Shown: positions 18,320 through 26,857 of the stretch, one piece after another | Position numbering within the stretch: position 1 is the stretch's first letter | Layout: every line of letters begins with the position of its first letter | Assembly: GCF_040276065.1 (NCBI RefSeq) | Contig: NZ_JBELOI010000005.1 | Span: 62,001-126,000, forward strand | Direction of reading: 5' to 3' | From: Castellaniella sp040276065 | GTDB lineage: Bacteria > Pseudomonadota > Gammaproteobacteria > Burkholderiales > Burkholderiaceae_B | Length of the DNA stretch: 64,000 nucleotides | The notes under the pieces: generated by a model | What the model was told of the DNA's origin: nothing | The model's database searches: none | What the model saw: the letters and a program-made list of their open reading frames with translations, nothing else | Program-made: the position numbers and the translations under genes

Positions 18320-19336
18320 ATGCGCGGTTTGAAAACCATGGCGGGCTTGCTGGCGCTCGCCGCCGGTATTCCGTTGGCCCATGCGGACACGCTGGCGGTC
18401 GTCAAGGAACGTGGCGTCGTGCGCTGCGGCGTGACGACGGGCTTTGCTGGTTTTTCGGCCCCCGACGCCAAGGGCGACTGGCAGGGCCTCGATGTGGACA
18501 TGTGCCGCGCAGTGGCCGCGGCGACGTTGGGCGATGCCTCCAAGGTCAAGATCGTGCCACTGAATGCCCAGCAGCGCTTCACGGCCCTGCAATCCGGCGA
18601 GATCGACCTGCTGGCCCGCAACACCACCGTCACGCTGACGCGCGACACGGGCGTCGGGGCGATCCATGCGGCGATAAATTTCTACGACGGCCAGGGCTTC
18701 CTGGTCGCCAAGTCGCTGGGCATCAAGAGCGCCAAGGAGATCGAAGGCGCGACCGTCTGCATGCAGACCGGCACCTCGAACGAGAACACCATGGCCGACT
18801 GGGCGCGCGCCAACGGCGTCAAGTACACCCCGGTGGTGATCGAGCAGTTCAATGAGGTGGTCAACGCGTTTGCGGCCGGTCGTTGTGATGTGTTCACCAC
18901 CGATGCCTCCGGCCTGGCCTCGATCCGGATCTCGAAGCTGTCCAAGCCGGACGACTATGTGGTCCTGCCCGAGATCATTTCCAAGGAGCCCCTGGGGCCC
19001 TTCGTGCGCCAAGGCGACGATGTCTGGCTGAATATCGTCAAGTGGTCCTTCAACGCCCTGATCGGCGCCGAGGAGCTGGGGCTGACCTCGGCCAATGTGG
19101 ACGGGAACGTGGACAGCGCCAATCCCAATGTGCGGCGCCTCCTGGGGGCGACGCCCGGGGCGGGCAAGGACCTTGGTGTGGACGAAAAATGGGCCTACAA
19201 CATCGTCAAGCAAGTCGGCAATTACGGCGAGTCCTTCGAGCGTAACGTCGGCATGGGCAGCCCCCTCAAGATCCAGCGCGGCCTGAACGCCCTGTGGACC
19301 GAGGGCGGCCTGATGTATCCCTTGCCGGTACGCTGA
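18320..19336 (+). CDS. Amino-acid ABC transporter substrate-binding protein (AapJ-like), orphan
   Basis: Secreted binding protein of the general L-amino-acid type; 338 residues with a signal peptide (about 1-22, ending AHA). Family text includes ERGVVRCGVTTG, WQGLDVDMCRAVAAA, VCMQTGTSNENT and GRCDVFTTD, all characteristic of AapJ/YhdW. No permease or ATPase of this class is adjacent, so it must work with subunits encoded elsewhere. The 93-base upstream gap contains a TAATAT -10-like box (18274-18279) inside a GGGTAA...TTACCC inverted repeat (18271-18291), followed by an AGGAGA ribosome site. It is probably transcribed separately from the ligase operon. Confidence 0.93.
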   Translation: MRGLKTMAGLLALAAGIPLAHADTLAVVKERGVVRCGVTTGFAGFSAPDAKGDWQGLDVDMCRAVAAATLGDASKVKIVPLNAQQRFTALQSGEIDLLARNTTVTLTRDTGVGAIHAAINFYDGQGFLVAKSLGIKSAKEIEGATVCMQTGTSNENTMADWARANGVKYTPVVIEQFNEVVNAFAAGRCDVFTTDASGLASIRISKLSKPDDYVVLPEIISKEPLGPFVRQGDDVWLNIVKWSFNALIGAEELGLTSANVDGNVDSANPNVRRLLGATPGAGKDLGVDEKWAYNIVKQVGNYGESFERNVGMGSPLKIQRGLNALWTEGGLMYPLPVR

Positions 19337-19347
19337 GGCGCGGCCTC

Positions 19348-19373
19348 GCGCCGGTCGGTTCCCTCGCCGGCGC
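19348..19373. terminator. GC hairpin between convergent genes
   Basis: Seven-base perfect arms GCGCCGG (19348-19354) and CCGGCGC (19367-19373) with a 12-base loop, lying between two convergent genes. There is no T-run on either side, so Rho-independent termination is only possible, not shown. Confidence 0.35.
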
Positions 19374-19379
19374 GGCGCG

Positions 19380-19853
19380 TCAGGGGCGTCGGCGGTAGAT
19401 CAGGCTGATGTGCGCGAATGCGGCCTGCAACTCAGGCGTCCCGGCCTGAAAGGTCACCGGACGCCCTTTTTGTACGAAGCATACGAGTTTTTTCGAGGCC
19501 ACGAGCGGGATGAACTTGCTCGACTGGATTTGATCCCAGGGTATTTCACGACGTGTGACCCAGCTCTGGCGCAGGCCATATTCCGAAATCTCGGTCACCG
19601 AGGTCCAGATCCCCCAGGACATCACCAGCAGGGCGGCGAAGCAGACCAGTACCGCGGCCGCCACCATGGGGCTGACCTGCTGGCCGGCGGCGCTGCTGGC
19701 CGTGACCATCAGTCGCCCGGCGATCAACAGCATGATCAGCCAGGCCAGCACGCCGATCCACCGCGGCCAGGCGCGTCCGCGCAGTGGCAACGGCCCGATC
19801 CGGGCCAGGAGCTCGGCGTGTTCCTCTGGTGTCGGCTTGGCAAAGGGCGTCAT
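19380..19853 (-). CDS. Small two-helix membrane protein, function unknown
   Basis: A 157-residue protein with two adjacent transmembrane helices (about 32-53 and 62-84) and a C-terminal soluble part containing EISEYGLRQSW and EIPWDQIQSSKF. That pattern resembles bacterial pleckstrin-homology-like membrane proteins (YdbT/YcxB style), in which a W-D-x-I motif follows the helices. I do not recognise a specific family. ATG at 19853 overlaps the HMG-CoA lyase stop by ATGA, so the two are co-translated although no shared function is apparent. Confidence 0.75.
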   Translation of the reverse strand: MTPFAKPTPEEHAELLARIGPLPLRGRAWPRWIGVLAWLIMLLIAGRLMVTASSAAGQQVSPMVAAAVLVCFAALLVMSWGIWTSVTEISEYGLRQSWVTRREIPWDQIQSSKFIPLVASKKLVCFVQKGRPVTFQAGTPELQAAFAHISLIYRRRP

Positions 19854-20752
19854 GATTTCCGGGCCGCGAGCGCATTGCCCGCGCGGCTGGCCGCCTTGCG
19901 ACCGAGATGGCCGGATATCCACTGGCCGATCTCGACGATTGCGTCGAGGTCCACGCCCGTGTCCATGCCCTGGCCGCGCATCAGGTAGAGAACGTCCTCA
20001 GTCGCCACATTGCCGGTGGCGCCCTTGGCGTAGGGGCAGCCACCGAGGCCCGACACCGAGCTGTGGAAAATTCGCACCCCCGTGTCCAGCGCGGCCACGA
20101 TATTGGCCAGCGCCTGCCCGTAGGTGTCGTGGAAATGCCCCGCCACCTGCGTGCCCAGGTCGGCGACCTGGCCCACGGCGAGCATGACGCGCTTGATCTG
20201 CGCTGCCGTTCCCACCCCGATCGTATCGGCCACGTCGATCTCGTCGCAGCCCAGGCGCAGGAATCGCTCGGCCACGTCGACCACGGCGGACACCGGGGTT
20301 TCACCCTGGTAGGGGCAGCCCAGAGAGCAGCTGATGCTGCCCCGCAGGCGAACGCCGGCCGCCTTGGCCGCCGCCGCCACCGGCTCGAAGCGGGCGATGG
20401 ATTCGGCGATCGAGCAGTTGATGTTGCGTTGCGAGAAGGCCTCGCTCGCGGCGCCGAAGATCACCACTTCGTCGACGCGCGCCGCCAACGCGGCCTCGAA
20501 GCCGCGCATGTTTGGCGTCAGCACCGAATAGAGGGTGCCCGGGCGCCGCGCGATCGCGGCCATCACCTCGGCGCCGTCGGCCATCTGCGGCACCCACTTG
20601 GGTGATACGAAGGACGCCGCCTCGACGTTGGGAAAGCCGGCGGCGGACAGCCGATCGATCAGCTCGACCTTGATGGCGGTATCGACGAACTGTTTTTCAT
20701 TCTGCAGGCCGTCGCGTGGGGCGACCTCGACGATCTTGACGTATTCGGACAT
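19850..20752 (-). CDS. Hydroxymethylglutaryl-CoA lyase
   Basis: Cleaves 3-hydroxy-3-methylglutaryl-CoA to acetoacetate and acetyl-CoA, the last step of leucine degradation; 300 residues, TIM-barrel DRE family. RDGLQNE near the N-terminus carries the catalytic Arg-Asp, HFHDTYG the metal-binding histidines, and SGLGGCPYAKGATGN the active-site cysteine loop. The family signature is complete. ATG at 20752 is fixed by homology; the upstream in-frame extension is a shadow of dprA. No other leucine-degradation genes are adjacent here. Confidence 0.95.
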   Translation of the reverse strand: MSEYVKIVEVAPRDGLQNEKQFVDTAIKVELIDRLSAAGFPNVEAASFVSPKWVPQMADGAEVMAAIARRPGTLYSVLTPNMRGFEAALAARVDEVVIFGAASEAFSQRNINCSIAESIARFEPVAAAAKAAGVRLRGSISCSLGCPYQGETPVSAVVDVAERFLRLGCDEIDVADTIGVGTAAQIKRVMLAVGQVADLGTQVAGHFHDTYGQALANIVAALDTGVRIFHSSVSGLGGCPYAKGATGNVATEDVLYLMRGQGMDTGVDLDAIVEIGQWISGHLGRKAASRAGNALAARKS

Positions 20753-20841
20753 GGCGTGTTCCCGGCGAGCGAGGTGTCCCTGGCGTGATTGATTCGACAA
20801 GCCCACATAATATCCCAGTGCCGGGCGGGCGGCCGGGCCAC

Positions 20842-21990
20842 TCAGGCGCCGGCCCGAGCGAAGCGGCCATCGGCCAGGCGTTCGATGAGGCCCGAGACCT
20901 CGAGCATGCCCAACTGGCCGTTCAGGCGGGCGATGTCCCAACCCGTGCGCGTGAGCAGCGCATCCACGCTTGCCGGGTCGTGGCCCAGGGCGCGCAGCAG
21001 AATGTCGGCATCGGAGCCGGGAGGCGGGGCGGGCGTTGCCGGCGTGGGTGCTCTCGGTGCATTGTCCGAGCCCAGGGGCCGCCCGAACCCCGACTGGCGC
21101 AATTCCTCGAGGATGTCCTCGCTCGATTCGACGAGCTTGGCGCCCTGGCGGATGAGGGCGTGGCAGCCGCGTGAGAGGGGCGAGTGGATGGAGCCGGGAA
21201 TGGCGAACACCTCGCGCCCAAGTTCGCTCGCCAGCCGGGCGGTGATCAGCGAGCCGCTTTGCCGAGCGGCCTCGACCACCAGGACGCCGCGCGACAGCGC
21301 CGCGACGATGCGGTTGCGCATGGGAAAGAAGAACGGCAGGGCGCGCGCGCCCAGTGGGAATTCGGAGACGAGCAGGCCGTGCTGGGCGGTGCGGTGCGCC
21401 AGGGCCCGATTGCGCGCCGGATAGACGATATCGATGCCGGTGCCCAGGACCGCGATCGTGCCGCCGGCATCCGGCCCCGCCTCGAGCGCGCCTTCGTGCG
21501 CCGCCGCGTCGATGCCGCTGGCCAGGCCGCTGACGATGCACCAGCCCTGTTGCGCCAGGTGGCGCGCAAAAGCCCGGGCGTTGTCCATGCCGCCGACCGT
21601 GGCGCTGCGCGCGCCCACTACGGCGATGGCGGGGCGTTGCAGCAAGTCCGGCCTGCCGTTGAGGTACAGCATCGGCGGCGGGTCATGCAGTGCCAGCAGG
21701 GCGGCCGGATACTCGGGGTCTGCCAGGGTCAACAGGCGGTGGCCGGGTTGGTGCAGCCAGTCGAGGGCCTTGTCGATGGCGGTTTGCGTGGCCTGGTCCG
21801 GGGCCTGCCGCATGCTTGTGGCCAGTCCGGGATCGAGGTGCCGCGCCAGGCTGCCGGTCGACGCGGCATAGATGTCCTGTGGCATGCCGAAGACAGCCAG
21901 CAGGTCGCGGATGCGGGCGGCGCCCAACCCCGGTTCGAGGCCGAGGCGGATCCAGGCGCGCAGTTCGTGTTCGTCGGCGGTGGGGGACAT
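20842..21990 (-). CDS. dprA: DNA-processing protein DprA (Smf)
   Basis: Loads RecA onto incoming single-stranded DNA during natural transformation; 382 residues. It has an N-terminal helical domain, the Rossmann-like core with GARSATVGG, SGLASGIDAAAHEGAL and GTGIDIVYPARN, and a C-terminal winged helix (DprA_WH) after an Ala/Pro-rich linker at about 300-320. I start at 21990 (MSPTADEHELRAW), where family similarity begins; an ATG at 22161 would add 57 unrelated residues and run through the def promoter. Divergence from def-fmt is the ancestral proteobacterial arrangement. Confidence 0.94.
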   Translation of the reverse strand: MSPTADEHELRAWIRLGLEPGLGAARIRDLLAVFGMPQDIYAASTGSLARHLDPGLATSMRQAPDQATQTAIDKALDWLHQPGHRLLTLADPEYPAALLALHDPPPMLYLNGRPDLLQRPAIAVVGARSATVGGMDNARAFARHLAQQGWCIVSGLASGIDAAAHEGALEAGPDAGGTIAVLGTGIDIVYPARNRALAHRTAQHGLLVSEFPLGARALPFFFPMRNRIVAALSRGVLVVEAARQSGSLITARLASELGREVFAIPGSIHSPLSRGCHALIRQGAKLVESSEDILEELRQSGFGRPLGSDNAPRAPTPATPAPPPGSDADILLRALGHDPASVDALLTRTGWDIARLNGQLGMLEVSGLIERLADGRFARAGA

Positions 21991-22154
21991 GCCTGGGGTC
22001 CGCCGGTGTCGAGCGGCGGTTGCAAAAAATTCCAGTGTGCCACGGATGGCGTGCCGACGGGCGGCAAGGGGGATCGGAAGGTCACGCTTCCCCGGGATGC
22101 GCACCCGGGCGGCCCCGCAGCGGTCCCATGGGGGGTTTCTGGTCAAAACTTGTT

Positions 22155-22182
22155 TTATCATAGAGGTTTAAGTCCGTATGAT
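22155..22182 (+). promoter_or_regulatory. Candidate def-fmt promoter with a very short leader
   Basis: TTATCA (22155-22160) and TATGAT (22177-22182), spaced by 16 bases, form a reasonable sigma-70 pair. The -10 box ends 12 bases before the def ATG at 22195, giving a predicted leader of about 5-7 bases, and no Shine-Dalgarno sequence is present. An upstream TATCAT at 22156-22161 is an alternative -10 without a good -35. Confidence 0.4.
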
Positions 22183-22194
22183 TTGGCATTTACC

Positions 22195-22719
22195 ATGGCC
22201 CTGCTACCCATTCTCAAGTATCCCGATGCGCGCCTGCACAAGGTGGCGGCTCCGGTTGCGCAGGTCGACGATCGCATCCGCCAGCTCGTGCGCGACATGG
22301 CCGAGACCATGTACGCAGCCCCCGGCGTAGGCTTGGCGGCCACCCAGGTCGACGTCCACGAACGCGTCGTCGTCATCGATGTGTCCGAGGACGGCAACGA
22401 CCTGCACGTCCTCATCAATCCCGAAATCACCTGGAAGAGCGACGAGCTCCAGGTCTACGAGGAGGGCTGCCTGTCCGTCCCCGGCATCTACGACGAGGTC
22501 GAGCGTGCCGCCCGGATTCACGTGCGAGCCCTGAACGAGCAGGGCGAGCCCTACGAGTTCGACGCCGAAGGACTGTTGGCCGTCTGCGTCCAGCACGAGC
22601 TCGATCATCTGTTGGGCAAGGTGTTCGTCGAATACCTCTCGGTGCTCAAGCAGAACCGCATCCGCACGCGCCTGCGCAAGCAGCAGCGCGAGGCCGAGCG
22701 CGAAGCCGCCAGCGCCTGA
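22195..22719 (+). CDS. def: Peptide deformylase
   Basis: Metalloenzyme removing the formyl group from nascent N-terminal methionine; 174 residues. All three motifs are present: GVGLAATQV, EEGCLSVP with the metal cysteine at residue 92, and QHELDH with the HExxH histidines at 134 and 138. The tail is charged and helical (RTRLRKQQREAERE). The stop overlaps the fmt ATG by one base (TGATG). The ATG is not preceded by a recognisable ribosome-binding site. Confidence 0.97.
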   Translation: MALLPILKYPDARLHKVAAPVAQVDDRIRQLVRDMAETMYAAPGVGLAATQVDVHERVVVIDVSEDGNDLHVLINPEITWKSDELQVYEEGCLSVPGIYDEVERAARIHVRALNEQGEPYEFDAEGLLAVCVQHELDHLLGKVFVEYLSVLKQNRIRTRLRKQQREAEREAASA

Positions 22720-23675
22720 TGCGGCTCGTTTTCGCCGGTACGCCGGAGTTCGCGCGCCGGGGGCTGCGCGCCCTCATCGACGCGGGTCATGAGGTGGTCG
22801 GTGTGCTCAGTCAGCCCGATCGTCCCTCGGGGCGCGGTATGAAGCTGCTGCCCAGTCCCGTCAAGCAGGCGGCGCTCGAGGCGGGCATTCCGGTCCTGCA
22901 ACCGCGCAGCCTGCGGTTGGACGGCAGGTTTGCCGATGAGGCGCAGGCCGCACGCGAGGCGCTGGTGGCCATGCGCCCGGAGGCAATGGTCGTGGCCGCC
23001 TATGGACTGATCCTGCCGCAATGGGTGCTTGACCTGCCGCCCCTGGGCTGTCTCAATATCCACGCCAGTCTGCTGCCCCGCTGGCGCGGTGCCGCACCTA
23101 TCCAGCGTGCGATCGAAGCGGGCGATGTCGTCACGGGCGTGACCATCATGCAGATGGACGCGGGCCTGGATACCGGCGACATGCTGCGGGAGGTCGAGGT
23201 GCCCATCGGCCCGCGGGACACCGCGTCGAGCCTGCACGACGCACTGGCCGAGGTGGGCGCGCGCGCGATCGTCGAGGTTCTGGCCGAGTTCGCCGCGGGT
23301 CGTGGGCCGCGCCCCGTGCCGCAATCCGAGGCGGGCGCGTGCTATGCCGAAAAGTTGCTGAAATCCGAGGCGACGCTGGATTTCCGGCAGGACGCGGAGC
23401 AACTGGCCCGCCGCATCCGCGCCTTCGATCCGTTTCCGGGCACCGCCATGGCGCTGCCCGGCCTGGAGCACGCGGTCAAGGTGTGGGAGGCGCATGCCGT
23501 GCCCGCCGATGCCTACGCGGCGCAGGCCGAACCAGGCTCGATTCTGAGGGCGGATGCCCAAGGCATCGATGTGGCCACCGTCGCCGGCGTTCTGCGCATC
23601 ACGGCTTTGCAGCGCGCCGGCGGCAAGCGCCAGCCGGCGGCGCAGTTCTTGCAGGCGTGGAGTCCGCCGGACTAG
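22719..23675 (+). CDS. fmt: Methionyl-tRNA formyltransferase
   Basis: Transfers a formyl group from 10-formyl-tetrahydrofolate to initiator Met-tRNA, the counterpart of the deformylase upstream; 318 residues. FAGTPEFA opens the protein, and SLLPRWRGAAPIQRAI carries the catalytic Asn-His-Asp neighbourhood motif (NIHASLLPRWRG). The C-terminal domain from about 205 binds tRNA. Translationally coupled to def. In many proteobacteria rsmB follows directly; here it lies 3.8 kb further on, on the opposite strand. Confidence 0.97.
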   Translation: MRLVFAGTPEFARRGLRALIDAGHEVVGVLSQPDRPSGRGMKLLPSPVKQAALEAGIPVLQPRSLRLDGRFADEAQAAREALVAMRPEAMVVAAYGLILPQWVLDLPPLGCLNIHASLLPRWRGAAPIQRAIEAGDVVTGVTIMQMDAGLDTGDMLREVEVPIGPRDTASSLHDALAEVGARAIVEVLAEFAAGRGPRPVPQSEAGACYAEKLLKSEATLDFRQDAEQLARRIRAFDPFPGTAMALPGLEHAVKVWEAHAVPADAYAAQAEPGSILRADAQGIDVATVAGVLRITALQRAGGKRQPAAQFLQAWSPPD

Positions 23676-23755
23676 CGTCCTGTTCGGTTAAACCATAGAT
23701 TCAAATAGGACACTGGCCGCGTCCGTCGATGGATTCCGATGTCAGCGCATCGCGG

Positions 23756-24454
23756 TCAGCCGGTGTTTTTCTTGCGCGAGGTATCGATGCCGAGCTGTTT
23801 GAGTTTGCGGTAGAGGTGTGTGCGCTCGAGTCCGGTGCGCTCGGACACGCGGGTCATGCTGTGGTTCTCGCGGACGAGGTGATATTCGAAATAGATGCGT
23901 TCGAATTCGTCACGCGCCTCGCGCAGCGGCTGGTTCAGCGAGATGCTGCCCAGGTGCGAGTCGTCGGTCATGGCCGGCGGCGTGGACGGCGCGGCCTGGG
24001 GTGGTGCCTCGCCGGCGATCTGCGGCATCTGGGTAAAGACCGGATCAGTGGCGGGGCGCTCGGTGCGGCTGCGCATCGAGGCCGGGATGACCGGCCGCGC
24101 CAGGCCCGCAGCGACGGCCTTGAGCAGTTTCTGCAGAGTGATGGGTTTTTCGAGAAAATCAACCGCGCCGATGCGGGTCGCCTCGACGGCGGTATCGACC
24201 GTCGCGTGGCCGCTCATCATGATGACGGGCATGTTCAGCAGCCCCTGACTGCTCCATTCCTTGAGCAACGTGACGCCGTCGATGTCGGGCATCCAGATGT
24301 CCAGCAGGACCAGATCGGGGCGGTTGCGCAGACGGGATTCGCGCGCTTGCGCGGCATTTTCGGCGAGCTCCACCGTGTGGCCCTCGTCGTAGAGAATCTC
24401 GGACAGCAGTTCGCGGATGCCAATCTCGTCATCGACAACCAGGATTCGGGCCAT
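23756..24454 (-). CDS. Response regulator, NtrX-like without the sigma-54 AAA+ domain
   Basis: A 232-residue regulator: receiver domain (about 1-118) with the phosphoacceptor in LVLLDIWMP and the lysine in FLEKP, a Pro/Ala-rich linker (about 130-170), then a Fis-type helix-turn-helix at the C-terminus (RTGLERTHLYRKLKQLG). The central AAA+ ATPase found in alphaproteobacterial NtrX is absent, so it cannot remodel sigma-54 polymerase. It lies 27 bases after its probable kinase gene. Start at 24454 follows GAGGTG; the family begins at this methionine. It converges on fmt across 80 bases. Confidence 0.93.
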   Translation of the reverse strand: MARILVVDDEIGIRELLSEILYDEGHTVELAENAAQARESRLRNRPDLVLLDIWMPDIDGVTLLKEWSSQGLLNMPVIMMSGHATVDTAVEATRIGAVDFLEKPITLQKLLKAVAAGLARPVIPASMRSRTERPATDPVFTQMPQIAGEAPPQAAPSTPPAMTDDSHLGSISLNQPLREARDEFERIYFEYHLVRENHSMTRVSERTGLERTHLYRKLKQLGIDTSRKKNTG

Positions 24455-24481
24455 TAACACCTCACCTATTTCTTTTGCGTA

Positions 24482-26857
24482 TTATCCTGTGCTTGATGCA
24501 TCGCGTCCAGCCGCGTTCTCGCTGGGGGCCGCCGCCGGGCTCTGATCCGATAGATGCGTGAACAGAATGGAGATGCGCGCGCCCCCATTGGACGAGTTGG
24601 AGATGTCCACTCGGCCGTGGTGCTCTTCGATGATTTTTTTGACGATGGCCAGGCCCAGCCCCGTGCCCGTGGCCTTGGTGGTGACGTACGGCTCGAACAC
24701 GCGGGCAAGCACCTGGGGCGCGAATCCCGGGCCGTTGTCGGTGACGCTCAGCCGCACGCTGCGCGTGCCGTCGTCGGCCTGGATCCGTCGGGTCTGGACG
24801 ATGATCCGCGCCTCCGCCGCGCCCCGATGCTGGCACGCCGCGTCGCGCGCGTTGGCCAGCAGATTGTGGATGACCTGGCGCAACTGGGCGGGATCGCCCA
24901 GCACCGTGGGCAGATCGCCGGCGAGCTGCGCCTCGATGTGCGCCGCGGTCGCGGCGCCGGTGCCGTGGCCCATGCCTTCGATGGGGTCCCAGCCGTACAG
25001 GGTCAGGACCTCGGTGACCAGATCGTTGAGATCAACGTCCTGCATCTGCGCGGGCGGGGTGCGAGCGTATTCGCGGAAGTCGTCCACCATCTGCTTGAGC
25101 GAGGCGACCTGGTTGACGATGGTGTTCGTGGATCGGATCAGGAAGGCGGCATCGGCCTGGTCCAGGCGGTCGGCCAGCTTCATCGCCATGCGCTCGGCCG
25201 AGAGCTGAATGGGCGTGAGCGGATTCTTGATTTCGTGCGCCAGCCGGCGGGCGACCTCGCCCCAGGCGACGGTGCGGTTCGCCGAGATCACCTCGCTGAT
25301 GTCGTCGAATACGACGAGGTGACCGTTGCCGTGGCCGTCCATATGCAAGTGCGTGCCGCGCGCCAGCAGCGTGATGACGTGTTTCTTGCGTTCGTTGTCG
25401 GCGGCCTGCTCGAGCTCGAGCTCGAACTGCTGTTGCCAGTACGGGCGGGTCGACTCGACCGCCTCGTGGGAGGCGAAGGCCTGGCGCAGCAACTGGGCCA
25501 GGCCGAGCGCGCCATCGGCGGTTTCCAGCGGGCGGCCGCGCACGGTGCGCAGGTCCAGGCGCAGGATGTCCTGTGCCCCCTGGTTGAACAACGTCACGCG
25601 GAAGGCATCGTCGAAGACCAGCACGCCCGAGGACAGGTTGCTGAGGATGGATTCCAGATACAGATTGGTCTGCTCGAGCTGACGGCGGTTGCGGTCCACC
25701 ATCTGCCGCGCCTCATCGAGCTGGCGTGTCATGGCGTTGAACGATCGGGTCAATTGGCCCACCTCGTCGCGCTCGGGCGGCTCGGGCAGGGGGCGATAAT
25801 CGCCCACGCCCACGGCCTGGGTGCCCGATGCCAGCGTCAGCAGGGGGCGGACCAGCCGCCGCGACACCGCCAGGGCCGCCACCACGGCGGCGAAGACCGC
25901 CAGGATCAGGGCCAGCGTGAGGGTGATGCCGTAGAGCTTGCGCAGGCCCAGGCGCGCCAGCGCGAGCTCTTGGTAGTCGCGAAAGCCCTGCTGCACCTGG
26001 TTGGCGTTGTGTGCGATGCGATCGGGCACGGGTTGGATCACCTGCAGCCAGCGCGAGTCGGCGTTCATGCCGAGGGCCGCGCCAAAGCGGTCGTGGGTGT
26101 TGATCGGCGTGACCACGCGCAGGTGCAGGCTGTTGGCCGCCGTTGCGTCGCCCGTCGGACTGTCGGCCTCGGCCGCGGCATAGCTCTGGGCCACACGCAA
26201 TTGGTTCATCACATTGCTGGGAGGCATGTCGGGCAGCAATTGGCCGAAGGCCGAGGACGAAAAGGCGACGAGCCGGCCGCTGCCGCTGAAGACCATGGCT
26301 TCGGCGACGTTGTTGTTCTCGCGCAAGGGGGTGATCAGCAGGGTGATCTCGGCATCGCTGACGTTGCCCAGGCGGCTGGCCATGGCCTGCGCGCGCGTGT
26401 CGAGTTCGGCCAGTTGCGCATCCAGCGCGGCGCGCCCCAGGTTCAGTCCGGCCTCGAGGGCGCTGTCGACTCGCACGTTGAACCAGGATTCGATGGAGCG
26501 GGACATGAACTGGACCGACAGCAGGTAGATCAGCGCACCGGGCAGGATGCCGATGAGCGTGAAGAACAGCGCAAAGCGCGCGGTCAGCCGGGCGCCGAAC
26601 TGCCGCCGCCGGATCTGGCGCAGCAGCCGCACGGTGAGCAGCAGCACCCAGGACATCAGGGCGACCGCGAGGATGCCGTTGAGCAACAGCAACAGGTCGT
26701 ACTGCTGGGCATAGCGCGACGCATTGCCGGTGGACCAGACCAGCAGGGCGAGCAGAGCCACCGCGCTGATGGCGGCCACCGCCAGCGCGGCGCGCAGCGC
26801 CCATCGGATCAGGGTCGGGGCGCGGCGACGGAGATCGAGAAAGTGAAATCTTTCCAT
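24482..26857 (-). CDS. NtrY-like membrane sensor histidine kinase
   Basis: Sensor for the NtrX-like regulator; 791 residues. The N-terminus has three hydrophobic helices (about 18-38, 55-82, 95-118), then a periplasmic region of about 200 residues, another helix (about 310-335), HAMP (about 336-395), PAS (about 400-500), a HisKA box with the phospho-histidine in RRLAHEIKNPLTPIQ, and an HATPase_c domain (NLLANARDA, VTDNGPGF, GTGLGLAIVKK). The 5' end overlaps the DUF4390 gene by 49 bases. Order and overlaps suggest rsmB-DUF4390-ntrY-ntrX is one transcript. Stimulus unknown; envelope or redox sensing has been reported for relatives. Confidence 0.93.
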   Translation of the reverse strand: MERFHFLDLRRRAPTLIRWALRAALAVAAISAVALLALLVWSTGNASRYAQQYDLLLLLNGILAVALMSWVLLLTVRLLRQIRRRQFGARLTARFALFFTLIGILPGALIYLLSVQFMSRSIESWFNVRVDSALEAGLNLGRAALDAQLAELDTRAQAMASRLGNVSDAEITLLITPLRENNNVAEAMVFSGSGRLVAFSSSAFGQLLPDMPPSNVMNQLRVAQSYAAAEADSPTGDATAANSLHLRVVTPINTHDRFGAALGMNADSRWLQVIQPVPDRIAHNANQVQQGFRDYQELALARLGLRKLYGITLTLALILAVFAAVVAALAVSRRLVRPLLTLASGTQAVGVGDYRPLPEPPERDEVGQLTRSFNAMTRQLDEARQMVDRNRRQLEQTNLYLESILSNLSSGVLVFDDAFRVTLFNQGAQDILRLDLRTVRGRPLETADGALGLAQLLRQAFASHEAVESTRPYWQQQFELELEQAADNERKKHVITLLARGTHLHMDGHGNGHLVVFDDISEVISANRTVAWGEVARRLAHEIKNPLTPIQLSAERMAMKLADRLDQADAAFLIRSTNTIVNQVASLKQMVDDFREYARTPPAQMQDVDLNDLVTEVLTLYGWDPIEGMGHGTGAATAAHIEAQLAGDLPTVLGDPAQLRQVIHNLLANARDAACQHRGAAEARIIVQTRRIQADDGTRSVRLSVTDNGPGFAPQVLARVFEPYVTTKATGTGLGLAIVKKIIEEHHGRVDISNSSNGGARISILFTHLSDQSPAAAPSENAAGRDASSTG

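Noticed and set aside
19850..21541. Apparent long N-terminal extension of HMG-CoA lyase
   Set aside because: It is a shadow of dprA; the lyase signature begins at 20752.
21990..22161. Upstream start of DprA adding 57 residues
   Set aside because: The added part is Arg-rich, unlike DprA, and would overlap the predicted def promoter.
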